Virus record (IMG/VR): IMGVR_UViG_3300027659_000027
Coordinates: 1-64,000 of that record
Strand: one strand, 5' to 3'
Origin: a virus
Length of the DNA: 64,000 bases
In this document: piece by piece, positions 1 to 7,889 of the stretch
Layout: each line of letters begins with the position of its first letter
Numbering within the stretch: position 1 is the stretch's first letter
Notes under the pieces: model-generated
Databases searched by the model: none
What the model saw: only the letters and a program-made list of their open reading frames with translations
What the model was told of the DNA's origin: nothing
Made by a program: the position numbers and the translations under genes

Positions 1-1
1 A

Positions 2-391
2 CAAACCATTGCGCCTTACAACCGCAAACGGTGGTTCCCTTTCTGGAAGTTCGCCAAGGGCAGAATACCACAGCATTTAGCCGGCAACCATGATGCAACA
101 TTGGGAGAAATTGAGCGCGCATCGAAGAACCAGCCAATTCAAGGTACTGGTGCTGACATGATGAAGCTCGCCATGGTAATGGTTCGTAAATGGATATACA
201 CAAATGAGTACCAAGACAGGATACGTATCGTAGCTCAGGTTCACGATCAGTTAACTACTATCTGTAATAAAGAAGTAGCCGAGATGTGGAAAACACAGTT
301 CGACCAACTGATGCAAGACGCAGCAAAAGTATTTATACCGAGTGGACTACTCAAAGCAGACACACAAATAACCCTTAACTGGACAAAGTAA
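2..391 (+). CDS. polA: Family A DNA polymerase, C-terminal end (partial)
   Basis: The frame is open from the window edge and gives about 129 residues of the C-terminal palm of a DNA polymerase I-type enzyme, the likely phage replicase. Visible are the helix segment ERASKNQPIQGTGADMM, equivalent to the conserved QGTAAD region of family A enzymes, and motif C as QVHDQ (codons at 236-250). In family A enzymes motif C is normally VHDE, with Asp binding catalytic metal; here the Asp is kept but the following Glu is Gln. The gene ends cleanly at TAA, followed after 12 bases by a DnaA-like gene. Family assignment is firm; the rest of the gene lies outside the window, so exonuclease or other domains cannot be judged. 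Confidence 0.9.
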   Translation, partial: QTIAPYNRKRWFPFWKFAKGRIPQHLAGNHDATLGEIERASKNQPIQGTGADMMKLAMVMVRKWIYTNEYQDRIRIVAQVHDQLTTICNKEVAEMWKTQFDQLMQDAAKVFIPSGLLKADTQITLNWTK

Positions 392-403
392 ACACACACA
401 CAC

Positions 404-763
404 ATGGATTACCAATCTTTCCCCACCCAAAAGTACGTGACCTGGACAATGAACTCATCTCCGAAAGTAAGTCACGATCAGGTTAAGTCATTAATATCAA
501 AGGTATGCGAAATGCCGTGGGATGAGGTGGAAATGAGGAGCCGAAAGCCACTGAGAGTGGAAGCCCGGTTCCTGTACTACTTCATCATGGTCAGCATCTT
601 CGACTTTTCCCACAAAGCAATCGGGAAGACTCTTGGACAAGACCACACCACAGTATTAAACGCATGCACCCAGGTAGTTAATAACCTGGAGTCCAAAGAC
701 CCGTCCTATGACGAGTTCAAGGGAAAATTTCACAAACTAAATTCACTCATCTACAAAAACTGA
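404..763 (+). CDS. Stand-alone DnaA domain IV-like DNA-binding protein
   Basis: A 119-residue protein resembling only the C-terminal DNA-binding domain (domain IV) of the bacterial initiator DnaA. The last part reads KAIGKTLGQDHTTVLNAC, matching the helix-turn-helix signature of DnaA (GRDHTTVxHA), whose His and Thr residues contact the DnaA box. The preceding segment (residues about 45-75) fits the basic-loop and first helices of domain IV. There is no AAA+ ATPase domain. It sits directly behind the polymerase gene, after an ACACACACACAC leader, and at the head of the helicase genes. Plausible roles are recognising DnaA-box-like sites in the phage origin or competing with host DnaA; both are inference. 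Confidence 0.75.
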   Translation: MDYQSFPTQKYVTWTMNSSPKVSHDQVKSLISKVCEMPWDEVEMRSRKPLRVEARFLYYFIMVSIFDFSHKAIGKTLGQDHTTVLNACTQVVNNLESKDPSYDEFKGKFHKLNSLIYKN

Positions 764-768
764 TCATT

Positions 769-1353
769 ATGAGCACAGTAACAACAGCCGCACACCCCGG
801 CATATTCAACAAGAGTGTAAGTAAAGAAGTAGCCTCATTTGTAACTACGGATATGATGCGAATACTATTTTTCTGTCGTATGGCTCAAACTCAGCTGTCA
901 AACATGGGGAAAGCAGACTTCTTAAACGAAGACTTAAAGAAAAGTGTTCACACTGCGGCAGAAACTCTTCGCCAGTTGGACATGAAAACACGGAGTAAAC
1001 TTGACCCTGCTCAAGCCAAATGGTTATCCGAAGAACTCAAAAAGGACAAGCTTGCAGACATCTGCAACCTGGTAGAACTTGGTGCACGAGTTTCCAATGA
1101 TGGAAACAACGAGGACTACGAAGGTTTAATGAGCATGATGACCAATTTCCTCGACAGGACTGTACACCTGCAATCTCAAAAGAAGAAGATCAACACTTTT
1201 AAGTACGCTGCCATATTTCGCTTCCTTACAGAAGAGATGAGGGCAGAAGCAGAGGGTGGTATTACAGCAGTTGAGTACAACCCTTCTACTGACTCTCTCT
1301 CTTTCTTGCTGGTACAGCCAGATGCACAAATACCGGCTAAACCTGCCAATTAA
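769..1353 (+). CDS. Conserved-looking hypothetical protein in replication module
   Basis: A 194-residue protein I do not recognise. It is mostly helical in appearance, rich in Lys, Leu and Met, with no signal peptide or membrane segment and no obvious catalytic motif. It starts at ATG six bases after the DnaA-like gene and is followed after 30 bases by the SF1 helicase gene, so it is very likely co-transcribed with replication genes. The tail (after residue 165) turns strand-like and Pro-rich. A DNA-binding or replisome accessory role is possible from context only. Confidence 0.7.
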   Translation: MSTVTTAAHPGIFNKSVSKEVASFVTTDMMRILFFCRMAQTQLSNMGKADFLNEDLKKSVHTAAETLRQLDMKTRSKLDPAQAKWLSEELKKDKLADICNLVELGARVSNDGNNEDYEGLMSMMTNFLDRTVHLQSQKKKINTFKYAAIFRFLTEEMRAEAEGGITAVEYNPSTDSLSFLLVQPDAQIPAKPAN

Positions 1354-1383
1354 TTAACCGCTGAAAGGCACAAAGCATACATA

Positions 1384-2940
1384 ATGCAAGATACTCTTGA
1401 CAGATTAAAAGAGGATCAGCGTGTGGTATTTCCCGCGCTGGCCCGCTTCTGCCTTGGACCCAAATGGAACCCAAATGTAGAAGTAGAAGAAAGGGAAGAA
1501 GACCACGGTATTCTGAACCTGGGGAGAGATTACGACACTGATGTAGCCTTCATGGTGCAGAAGAAAGTCGTACTCCCAGAGTCAGTAACCATGATGGATG
1601 ACTTCGAGATGGTACTATTAGACGGGTTTGCAGGTACAGGAAAGACCACTACCATCAACCGGTTAGTGGAGTACTGTAACCAGTACAACCCACAGATCAA
1701 GTTCGCCATGACAGCACCAACGAATAAGGCTTTACGCATCTTGAAGAAGTCCAGCGAGTGCAAAGTAGCACTGGAGTTCTGTACCATTCACTCCTTACTG
1801 GGATTGAAAGAGAGCAGAAACAACTATACCGGGGAGCGTACGTTCGTTCCCGATATTTACCTCAATCAGCAGCGTATACAGAAGATCAACGTGCTGATAA
1901 TGGATGAGACCTCACAGATGAAAAAGGACATCTTCAAGTACTTATTACCACACCTGCAAAACGGGTTGAAGATCATCTTCCTTGGTGACGATAAGCAGAT
2001 ACCACCGGTTGGTGAGGTACAATCAGTACCATTTCTGGTAACTATGCGTCGTAAGCACAACATCCACAGGTTGACCCTTACCAAGATACATCGTACTGCA
2101 GAAGACAACCCAATACTTGGATATGCCGCTGCTATACGCGATCAAGTAGATAAGGCTTACGTAAACTACGACCTGTCCGGTAAAGACCATGGCGAAACAG
2201 GCATTCAATTGCTTGGTACCAACCTGTCCGTATTGGAGCCTATATTCCAGAAGTACTTTTGCTGTGATGAGTTCAAAGCTGACAGTGACCACATGAAAGT
2301 GGTGTGCTGGCGCAACTCCACAGCTAACTACTTCAACCGAATAATACGTAAGCTGGTGTTCAGCCAGAACAAACCCGCCAAGATTATGGTAGGGGAAAAG
2401 CTTATCGCTGAGCATTCAATATTCAGGTGGTCAGGTAAAGGTAAGTGGGAAATCTCATTCACTACCAACGAAGAGTTGGAGGTGATAAGCCTTACCCACA
2501 GCACAAAGTCGGTTGGGTACTTTGTACGCCGCATTGACGGAAAGTTTGACCGGGAAGAGCGCACGTTCAACGTGTACAATGCCCGTGTTACTGTACCAGG
2601 CAGCGAAGCTAAGGATGAGGATATTATTGACATCATCCACGAGGACTCAGACGATGCTTATCGTGAGTTCATCCAAAAGTTTGCTGACGATGCCCTCAAA
2701 ACAAAGGACAGGGATGAGCGCAAGAATCTGTGGAAGAACCACTACGATTGCCAGAAGCCATTTGCCGACGTCGGGTACAACTACTGCATCACTGCCCACA
2801 AAGCTCAAGGCAGTAGCTACAACTATGTACTTGTACATGAGTGGGACATTGACGCCAGCACCGATTATACGGAGCGTAACCGAATTCGTTACGTAGCCGT
2901 AACCAGAGCTCGAAACAAGCTCTTCATTGTAAAACAATAG
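1384..2940 (+). CDS. SF1 helicase, RecD/Dda-like
   Basis: A 518-residue superfamily 1 DNA helicase. Walker A reads GFAGTGKTT (residues 81-89), motif II is VLIMDETSQM (about residue 170), motif III GDDKQIPPVGE (about 200), and motifs V/VI near the end are TAHKAQGSSY and YVAVTRARNKLFI. This motif set, especially the TAHKxQGS element followed by YVAxTRA, is that of SF1B (5'-3') enzymes such as T4 Dda and RecD2. A strand-rich insertion at about 330-440 probably corresponds to the SH3-like/2B region. Residues 1-75 look like a phage-specific N-terminal extension. Expected role: unwinding at early replication or recombination forks. Length fits the family. Confidence 0.9.
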   Translation: MQDTLDRLKEDQRVVFPALARFCLGPKWNPNVEVEEREEDHGILNLGRDYDTDVAFMVQKKVVLPESVTMMDDFEMVLLDGFAGTGKTTTINRLVEYCNQYNPQIKFAMTAPTNKALRILKKSSECKVALEFCTIHSLLGLKESRNNYTGERTFVPDIYLNQQRIQKINVLIMDETSQMKKDIFKYLLPHLQNGLKIIFLGDDKQIPPVGEVQSVPFLVTMRRKHNIHRLTLTKIHRTAEDNPILGYAAAIRDQVDKAYVNYDLSGKDHGETGIQLLGTNLSVLEPIFQKYFCCDEFKADSDHMKVVCWRNSTANYFNRIIRKLVFSQNKPAKIMVGEKLIAEHSIFRWSGKGKWEISFTTNEELEVISLTHSTKSVGYFVRRIDGKFDREERTFNVYNARVTVPGSEAKDEDIIDIIHEDSDDAYREFIQKFADDALKTKDRDERKNLWKNHYDCQKPFADVGYNYCITAHKAQGSSYNYVLVHEWDIDASTDYTERNRIRYVAVTRARNKLFIVKQ

Positions 2941-2944
2941 TACT

Positions 2945-3157
2945 ATGAAAGCACTAACACTGGCAGACGCCACAGAAAAGTTCCTGATGTACACAACAAG
3001 TACCAGGACACTCTTAATGAAAATGGACGTACAACCGGACTCCAAGTTCGATATTGACATTGTCAAGCACTGTTATGGCAGACGTATGAGCTCCATGGAG
3101 TGCGCTGATGTTATAAAGCTGTCCCTCGGACTGAAAAAGGAGGAGGTGGCAGCATGA
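2945..3157 (+). CDS. Small hypothetical protein
   Basis: A 70-residue soluble protein between two helicase genes. Its stop codon overlaps the start of the next gene in an ATGA arrangement (3154-3157), which strongly suggests translational coupling and supports the gene being real. The sequence is amphipathic and helical (MSSMECADVIKLSLGLKK near the end) without a recognisable motif. A helicase-associated accessory role is only inferred from position. Confidence 0.6.
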   Translation: MKALTLADATEKFLMYTTSTRTLLMKMDVQPDSKFDIDIVKHCYGRRMSSMECADVIKLSLGLKKEEVAA

Positions 3158-4368
3158 TAACAGACGAACAAGCACTGGCTAACAAGATCAGAGTGCAGGC
3201 AGAGGGGGTAGCTGCGTGGATTGCTAACGGATACCGGGGAACTCTTGAATGGGCAACCGGTGTTGGTAAATCACGCGGCTCAATCCTGTGCATTGAACAT
3301 CTACGTGATGTAGTGTTTAACATTGATGGTCACCTGTGTAAAGGATTACTCGTTGTACCAACTGAGGAGATGAGAGATGTAGATTGGCCGGCAGAGTTTG
3401 AGAAGTGGGGCTGCTCAATGGACAATCTGAAACTGGTATGCTATGCATCACTGGCAAAGGAAGACCTGAGTAAGTACGACTACATCATCTACGACGAGTG
3501 TCACCGGCTAACTGTACACAACCTGCAAAGGCTGTACGAGTTCAAAGGTCCGGCTCTCGGACTTACAGCCACATTCCCCGACTCTCAGTGGGACAAGGAT
3601 CAGGAACGTGTGCTGTTGATACGGGAATTGTTACCACCGGTGCACACCATCACAACTGATGAAGCAGTAGATCTCGGGCTCATATCCGATTTTGAGGTAA
3701 TGGTTCTTAAGTTTCACTTATGCAACACCCACAAAGTGTTACCTGGTGGAACTAAGAAGAAGTCATTTCTTACAACAGAGAAAGCTCGTTACACTTATCT
3801 GACAAGAGTACTGCAAATGGCTATGATGAAGAAGATAGAGGGCATGAAGTTTGGTGCAATTTCCAAGCGCATGCAATTCCTGTATAATCTTCCATCCAAG
3901 CTTAGACTTGCAGAGCAATGCCTTGATCGGTTTCGAGCTGAAGAGCCACGCAAACGAACACTTGTACTGTGTGGTAGTATTGATCAGGCTAACCAGCTCT
4001 GTGGGGAAAATGTATTTCACTCAGAGTCTAACAGTTTAGCTCTGGACAGGTTTCAGAACGAAGAAATACACGAGTTGGCCGCTGTTAAAGCACTCAACGA
4101 AGGTAAGAACCTGGTGAACCTGGAGCAAGAGCTCATCATACAGGTTGACTCTCAGGAACGCAACCTTGTGCAACGCATTGGAAGAACAGTACGTAAGCGT
4201 ATCGGTAACCCGGAATTCAAAGCGCGTGTAGTCATACTCGTTGCCTTGTCTACTGCTGACGATAACTGGTACAAAGAGGCCATCAAAGGCTTCCATTCCA
4301 AGCGCATCAAAGAGTACGTTGTACGGGTGCCGGATGTTAAGAAGTCAGAGAAATTAGTACAAGTATAA
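3154..4368 (+). CDS. SF2 DNA helicase, DEAD/DEAH (UvsW/RecG-like)
   Basis: A 404-residue superfamily 2 helicase. Motif I reads ATGVGKS (residues 34-40), motif II is DECH (114-117), motif III GLTATFP (136-142), and motif VI is QRIGRTVRKR (about 338-347). The layout, with a short N-terminal region and two RecA-like lobes, resembles phage T4 UvsW and related type III restriction-like helicases, which remodel branched DNA and R-loops. The start overlaps the previous stop by four bases, so translation is probably coupled. Between the lobes (residues 190-260) lies a basic helical insertion. Enzyme class is firm; the exact substrate is not. Confidence 0.88.
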   Translation: MITDEQALANKIRVQAEGVAAWIANGYRGTLEWATGVGKSRGSILCIEHLRDVVFNIDGHLCKGLLVVPTEEMRDVDWPAEFEKWGCSMDNLKLVCYASLAKEDLSKYDYIIYDECHRLTVHNLQRLYEFKGPALGLTATFPDSQWDKDQERVLLIRELLPPVHTITTDEAVDLGLISDFEVMVLKFHLCNTHKVLPGGTKKKSFLTTEKARYTYLTRVLQMAMMKKIEGMKFGAISKRMQFLYNLPSKLRLAEQCLDRFRAEEPRKRTLVLCGSIDQANQLCGENVFHSESNSLALDRFQNEEIHELAAVKALNEGKNLVNLEQELIIQVDSQERNLVQRIGRTVRKRIGNPEFKARVVILVALSTADDNWYKEAIKGFHSKRIKEYVVRVPDVKKSEKLVQV

Positions 4369-4400
4369 ACCCTATTTTCGCATCCCCTCAAGCAACAAAC

Positions 4401-4973
4401 ATGGAACTCAGCAAAGTGATGGAATGGCTGCTGACAGAGGGTTTCGTGACGGTTCACAAAGGTAAACCAAAGTTCACGTCGCTATTTCAGAAGTCATACA
4501 ACGGTGTAGAGAAAGGTCTCACACAAATCGGTACAGTTATAGAGCCGGGTCTACCCGCACTACAGATCGCGAATCGCGAATTGATAGTAGCAACAAAGGC
4601 AAACTACTCGCTCTACAAGTATCAGGATTGGAACAAACTATTCATGCAGTTTATAGAGGAGGCGAAAGTCCCTCGCATCTGCCGCAACGCACAAGGAGAA
4701 GCGTACGCCACTAACAAATTCAATGAAGATGCCCTCAAGGTATTCACCAGAGCCCTTAAAGTTCTGGGGGCAGACTACCTGACCTTAGTAAGGAGTACCA
4801 CTTTGTACTACAAGAGCAGTACCAGATACAAGAAAGCAGTAGGCAACTACTTCGCCCACGGAGACTGGCAAACAGATTACATAGCACTGGCGAATAACGA
4901 AACGCCGGAGCAATTAGCTCAGCACATTAAAACCGAAACCAAACGTGAGTACAACCCAATTCGCATTGGATAG
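4401..4973 (+). CDS. Hypothetical protein upstream of replicative helicase
   Basis: A 190-residue protein that I do not recognise. The N-terminus (residues 1-60) looks like a small helical domain ending in a Gly/Pro turn, and the remainder is basic and Tyr-rich. The last 29 bases overlap the start of the DnaB-like helicase gene, implying coordinated expression. A helicase-loader or primosome accessory role is conceivable from the position immediately before a DnaB-like gene, but no loader motif (no Walker A) is visible. Confidence 0.65.
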   Translation: MELSKVMEWLLTEGFVTVHKGKPKFTSLFQKSYNGVEKGLTQIGTVIEPGLPALQIANRELIVATKANYSLYKYQDWNKLFMQFIEEAKVPRICRNAQGEAYATNKFNEDALKVFTRALKVLGADYLTLVRSTTLYYKSSTRYKKAVGNYFAHGDWQTDYIALANNETPEQLAQHIKTETKREYNPIRIG

Positions 4974-6228
4974 CATTGAAGAAGCCGAAGTGGTGGAACT
5001 CATAGAGCCTATCGAAGAAGTCGAGGACGAGTCCTGCCCTCCCGGTGTTGATCCGGCGTTATGGGAAACATGGAAAAGCGAATCCACCCGAAAAGATGAC
5101 GAATTCCTCTCTACGCTTAAACGTGGTATGGAAGGTCATAACATTGGGCTTGGTAACGGCCTTGCTGCTATTAATACTTACATCTACGGTACCCATAAAG
5201 CGAGGTATTACCTCATCGGTGGTGAAAGTGGTAGTGGTAAGACTACCATGGCAGATTTCATGTATGTATTCAACGCATGGAGTAGCGCTAAGGAGTTGAA
5301 CCGTCCTATTAAGATCTTCTACTTCTCCTTTGAGGTAAGCAAGAAAGCCAAACTTTTCAAATGGTGCTCCCACTTCATTTTCATGAAGCATGGCTTACGC
5401 CTGCACGCTGACTACCTGCAAGGACTGGTTAACGGTAACCTGGTGTCCAAAGAGCATGCTGTTCTGGCTATTGAGGCCTACGGTATGGTTAAGGAGATGA
5501 TGAAAGACGTACACGTAACAGAGCACGTACTTCATCCGACCAAGATATTTGAGACCATGGTAGAAGAGCACTTTGCCAAGCATGGTATTTTGACCAGATC
5601 AACACCAACTGTTGAGCAGCTTAAGAAGAACCCCAAGTTAAAAGGATTTGTAACCGGTTATAAGGAAAACAATCCAGACCTGGTAACATTGATAGTACTG
5701 GATCACATGGCGCTTACAGCTTCAGAGCTTGGCCTTGATACCAAAGGTACTATGGACAAGCTAAGCAAGTACTGCATAGTAATGCGGAACTTATTCTACG
5801 CCACTCCTATCATTCTTCAGCAGTTCTCTACCGACATGATGTCCACTTACAGGGACAACTTTGGTAAGAAGAATGATGCAGCCATAACACCAACAAGATT
5901 AGACTTTGGTGACAGTAAGTCAACTTTCAGGGATGCCTGCGTAGTACTGGGTATTGTAAAACCACAATCTCAGATCTCTACCGGGTTATTCTACGACTAC
6001 AACGTAAGCAAAGAGGATGGACTTGGCGACTATTTCACCGCCTTGTACTTAATGAAGAACAGGTACGGCCCATCCAACAGGATGATGCCATTGTTCCTCG
6101 ACTTTATTGCCGGCGTTGCCTACGACCTGCCCAAAGATCCCAACAACCACTTCCTAATGGAACCGTGGTTTGAACAAGCTAAACAATTAGAACAGATATG
6201 CCTACAGTACTCCCCAAAACAAGGGTAG
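4945..6228 (+). CDS. dnaB: DnaB-like replicative helicase (RecA-fold)
   Basis: A 427-residue RecA-fold ATPase resembling the C-terminal motor of DnaB/T7 gp4 hexameric helicases. Walker A is GESGSGKTT (residues 93-101), followed by FYFSFEVSKK (the DnaB SLEM-type segment), Walker B LIVLDHMAL (about 250) and PIILQQFSTDM, equivalent to the DnaB motif with a polar sensor Gln. No DnaB N-terminal domain is evident; instead there is a very acidic 30-residue N-terminus. The start is GTG at 4945, chosen because no ATG occurs before Walker A except one inside the conserved region; it overlaps the preceding gene by 29 bases. It should unwind the fork 5'-3' together with the primase at 8643. Confidence 0.85.
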   Translation: MSTTQFALDSIEEAEVVELIEPIEEVEDESCPPGVDPALWETWKSESTRKDDEFLSTLKRGMEGHNIGLGNGLAAINTYIYGTHKARYYLIGGESGSGKTTMADFMYVFNAWSSAKELNRPIKIFYFSFEVSKKAKLFKWCSHFIFMKHGLRLHADYLQGLVNGNLVSKEHAVLAIEAYGMVKEMMKDVHVTEHVLHPTKIFETMVEEHFAKHGILTRSTPTVEQLKKNPKLKGFVTGYKENNPDLVTLIVLDHMALTASELGLDTKGTMDKLSKYCIVMRNLFYATPIILQQFSTDMMSTYRDNFGKKNDAAITPTRLDFGDSKSTFRDACVVLGIVKPQSQISTGLFYDYNVSKEDGLGDYFTALYLMKNRYGPSNRMMPLFLDFIAGVAYDLPKDPNNHFLMEPWFEQAKQLEQICLQYSPKQG

Positions 6229-6932
6229 CAGCTACACGGATTAATCCGAAGATACTGTTACTCTACAGTCTACCCAAAGTGGGTAAGACCTCATCGCTGG
6301 CTGAGCTGGACGACTGTCTAATACTTGACTGTGAGGGAGGAGCCGATATGTATAATGCATTGAAGACTCCTATCAACTCAGTGAAGGATATAGACGATCT
6401 GATCACAGCCATCATAGCAGATGGAACAGCAAACGGTGGTAAGTACCCTTACAAGTACCTGGCCATCGACACCATTGACAAGCTGGAGGACTTCTGTGAA
6501 AAGAGTGCTACAGCCAAGTTCAAGAGAACCACTATCGGAGCCAACTTTACCGGCGACTCCGTACTCGACCTGCCGAAAGGTGGTGGTTACTATCACCTGC
6601 GTAATGAGGTGATACTTCAGATCGAGCGTCTGGCCCGTGTGTGTCCTTACCTTATCCTCATCTCCCACGTAAAGGAAAAGCTCCTTGACAAAGGTGGTGT
6701 AGAGGTAACTGCAAGGGACATTTCGCTGGCCGGAAAGCTTAGCCAGATTGTCTGTGCCAAAGTAGATGGGATCGGTTACATGTACAGGGATAACGATGAG
6801 CTTATGGTAAACTTCGAGACATACGAAGGTGCTGTAATGGGCTCTCGCTTCCCACATTTAGCCGGCAAGAAATTTAAGTTCGACTGGAGCAAGATCTACC
6901 TCACTGAGGAGACCGCTGCAGTGCCAGCTTAA
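6198..6932 (+). CDS. Sak4-like RecA-family ATPase (AAA_24)
   Basis: A 244-residue RecA-fold NTPase. Walker A reads SLPKVGKTS (residues 24-32), followed by LILDCEGGAD (41-50) and Walker B LAIDTIDKLEDF (88-99), then LILISHVKEK. The C-terminus has the GSRFPHLAGK element typical of phage AAA_24 proteins. The family includes Sak4, a phage single-strand annealing/recombination ATPase that works with a cognate SSB. The ATG at 6198 overlaps the helicase gene by 31 bases; no later start precedes Walker A. The two genes that follow are candidates for the partner SSB. Probable role: recombination-dependent replication or single-strand annealing. Confidence 0.82.
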   Translation: MPTVLPKTRVAATRINPKILLLYSLPKVGKTSSLAELDDCLILDCEGGADMYNALKTPINSVKDIDDLITAIIADGTANGGKYPYKYLAIDTIDKLEDFCEKSATAKFKRTTIGANFTGDSVLDLPKGGGYYHLRNEVILQIERLARVCPYLILISHVKEKLLDKGGVEVTARDISLAGKLSQIVCAKVDGIGYMYRDNDELMVNFETYEGAVMGSRFPHLAGKKFKFDWSKIYLTEETAAVPA

Positions 6933-6945
6933 ACAATCCGTATTC

Positions 6946-6965
6946 GGTGAGGGTAACGGCTCACC
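6946..6965 (+). other. Intergenic hairpin between Sak4-like and next gene
   Basis: Perfect six-base-pair inverted repeat GGTGAG/CTCACC enclosing the loop GGTAACGG, in the 57-base gap between two replication genes. There is no T-run behind it, so it is not a classical rho-independent terminator. It belongs to a small set of look-alike hairpins in this arm (see 7835 and 13761). Confidence 0.5.
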
Positions 6966-6989
6966 ACCAAATGTCTAAAAACGACAAAG

Positions 6990-7805
6990 ATGACACCAAC
7001 AACAAAGCCGAATTTCATGAGCTTCCTGAGCAACGTGACTATCGAGAACGCAGAAAAGTCAACCCGTATTGGTGTTGGCAAAAAGCAACGCAACCCGGCC
7101 CCGGAATTCTTAGGGTTCAGGTTATGGTCTGATGGTTCTGTTTACCCTTCACAATCTATGACCGACACATTCGGCTTAGAGTATCCTGCAGCTACTGTTT
7201 CAGTGGTACAGAAAGAAGGTAAGGACAAGAACGTGTACACAGTAATCGGAAGCAAAGGAACCGGCCTGGACATCGTTGATACCCGTAAATGGGCTCAGAT
7301 GAAAGGAGCTGCACAAGGATTTATTGCTGCAGCATTCTCCCCAAAGGACTCACCAAAGATTGATCTGTTCGGATTGACCAGATACAGTGATAAAGTTGAA
7401 ACCCTTGGCCAACCATTGGTATCAGTTATGGAGCAGGGATCTGCAACATACGGTAAAGAAACTCTGTTGCCGTTGGTGAAAGAGCTTTACGGAGCTGAGC
7501 CAAACGAAGAAGGCTTCATTGACATGCAGGTTATCACAGTGGAAGCTGGCGGTATCAACCTGAGAAGTGCCAATGGCTTTGAATTGCTGCCAAAGGTTAT
7601 CAGCCGTGGAGCAGATGCAGGTAAGGATGACTACTCTCGCAGAGAGAACGTGGACATCTTCATGCTGTACCCTGTAATGGCTGAAGCTGTTACTGAAACC
7701 ATTGCCTCTGAAGTTGACCCTAACCAGTTAGCCATGGAGTTACCGGACGCACCGCCAGTTGTATTCACTCAAGCAGTAGATACTGCTGTAGTGGCAGAAG
7801 TTTAA
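6990..7805 (+). CDS. Hypothetical replication/recombination protein, possible DNA-binding
   Basis: A 271-residue soluble protein, strand-rich between residues 35 and 110 and again at 160-200, with an acidic, Pro/Ala-rich tail (residues 245-271). An acidic C-terminal tail after a beta-rich body is the general architecture of single-stranded DNA-binding proteins, and the gene directly follows a Sak4-like ATPase, which usually has an SSB neighbour. I cannot see a specific OB-fold motif, so this is a suggestion. A hairpin precedes the gene and another follows it, which may set it apart as a separately regulated, abundant product. Start taken at the ATG at 6990; another in-frame ATG lies nine codons downstream. 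Confidence 0.7.
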   Translation: MTPTTKPNFMSFLSNVTIENAEKSTRIGVGKKQRNPAPEFLGFRLWSDGSVYPSQSMTDTFGLEYPAATVSVVQKEGKDKNVYTVIGSKGTGLDIVDTRKWAQMKGAAQGFIAAAFSPKDSPKIDLFGLTRYSDKVETLGQPLVSVMEQGSATYGKETLLPLVKELYGAEPNEEGFIDMQVITVEAGGINLRSANGFELLPKVISRGADAGKDDYSRRENVDIFMLYPVMAEAVTETIASEVDPNQLAMELPDAPPVVFTQAVDTAVVAEV

Positions 7806-7834
7806 AGTAATACACTTTAACATCCAGAATCATA

Positions 7835-7866
7835 AGGAGTCCGTAACCAACCGGGCTCCTATTTTA
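7835..7866 (+). terminator. Terminator-like hairpin
   Basis: Nine-base-pair stem AGGAGTCCG/CGGGCTCCT with one G-T wobble, closing an eight-base loop (7844-7851), followed by ATTTTA. It lies in the 84-base gap after the possible SSB gene. The short T-tract makes it a weak intrinsic terminator or an RNA processing/stability element. Confidence 0.55.
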
Positions 7867-7889
7867 CACCGTAATAAACACAACCAGAT

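Noticed and set aside
6947-7132. Short frame starting before the possible SSB gene
   Set aside because: Ends after 61 codons and overlaps the 271-residue frame, which has coherent composition throughout.
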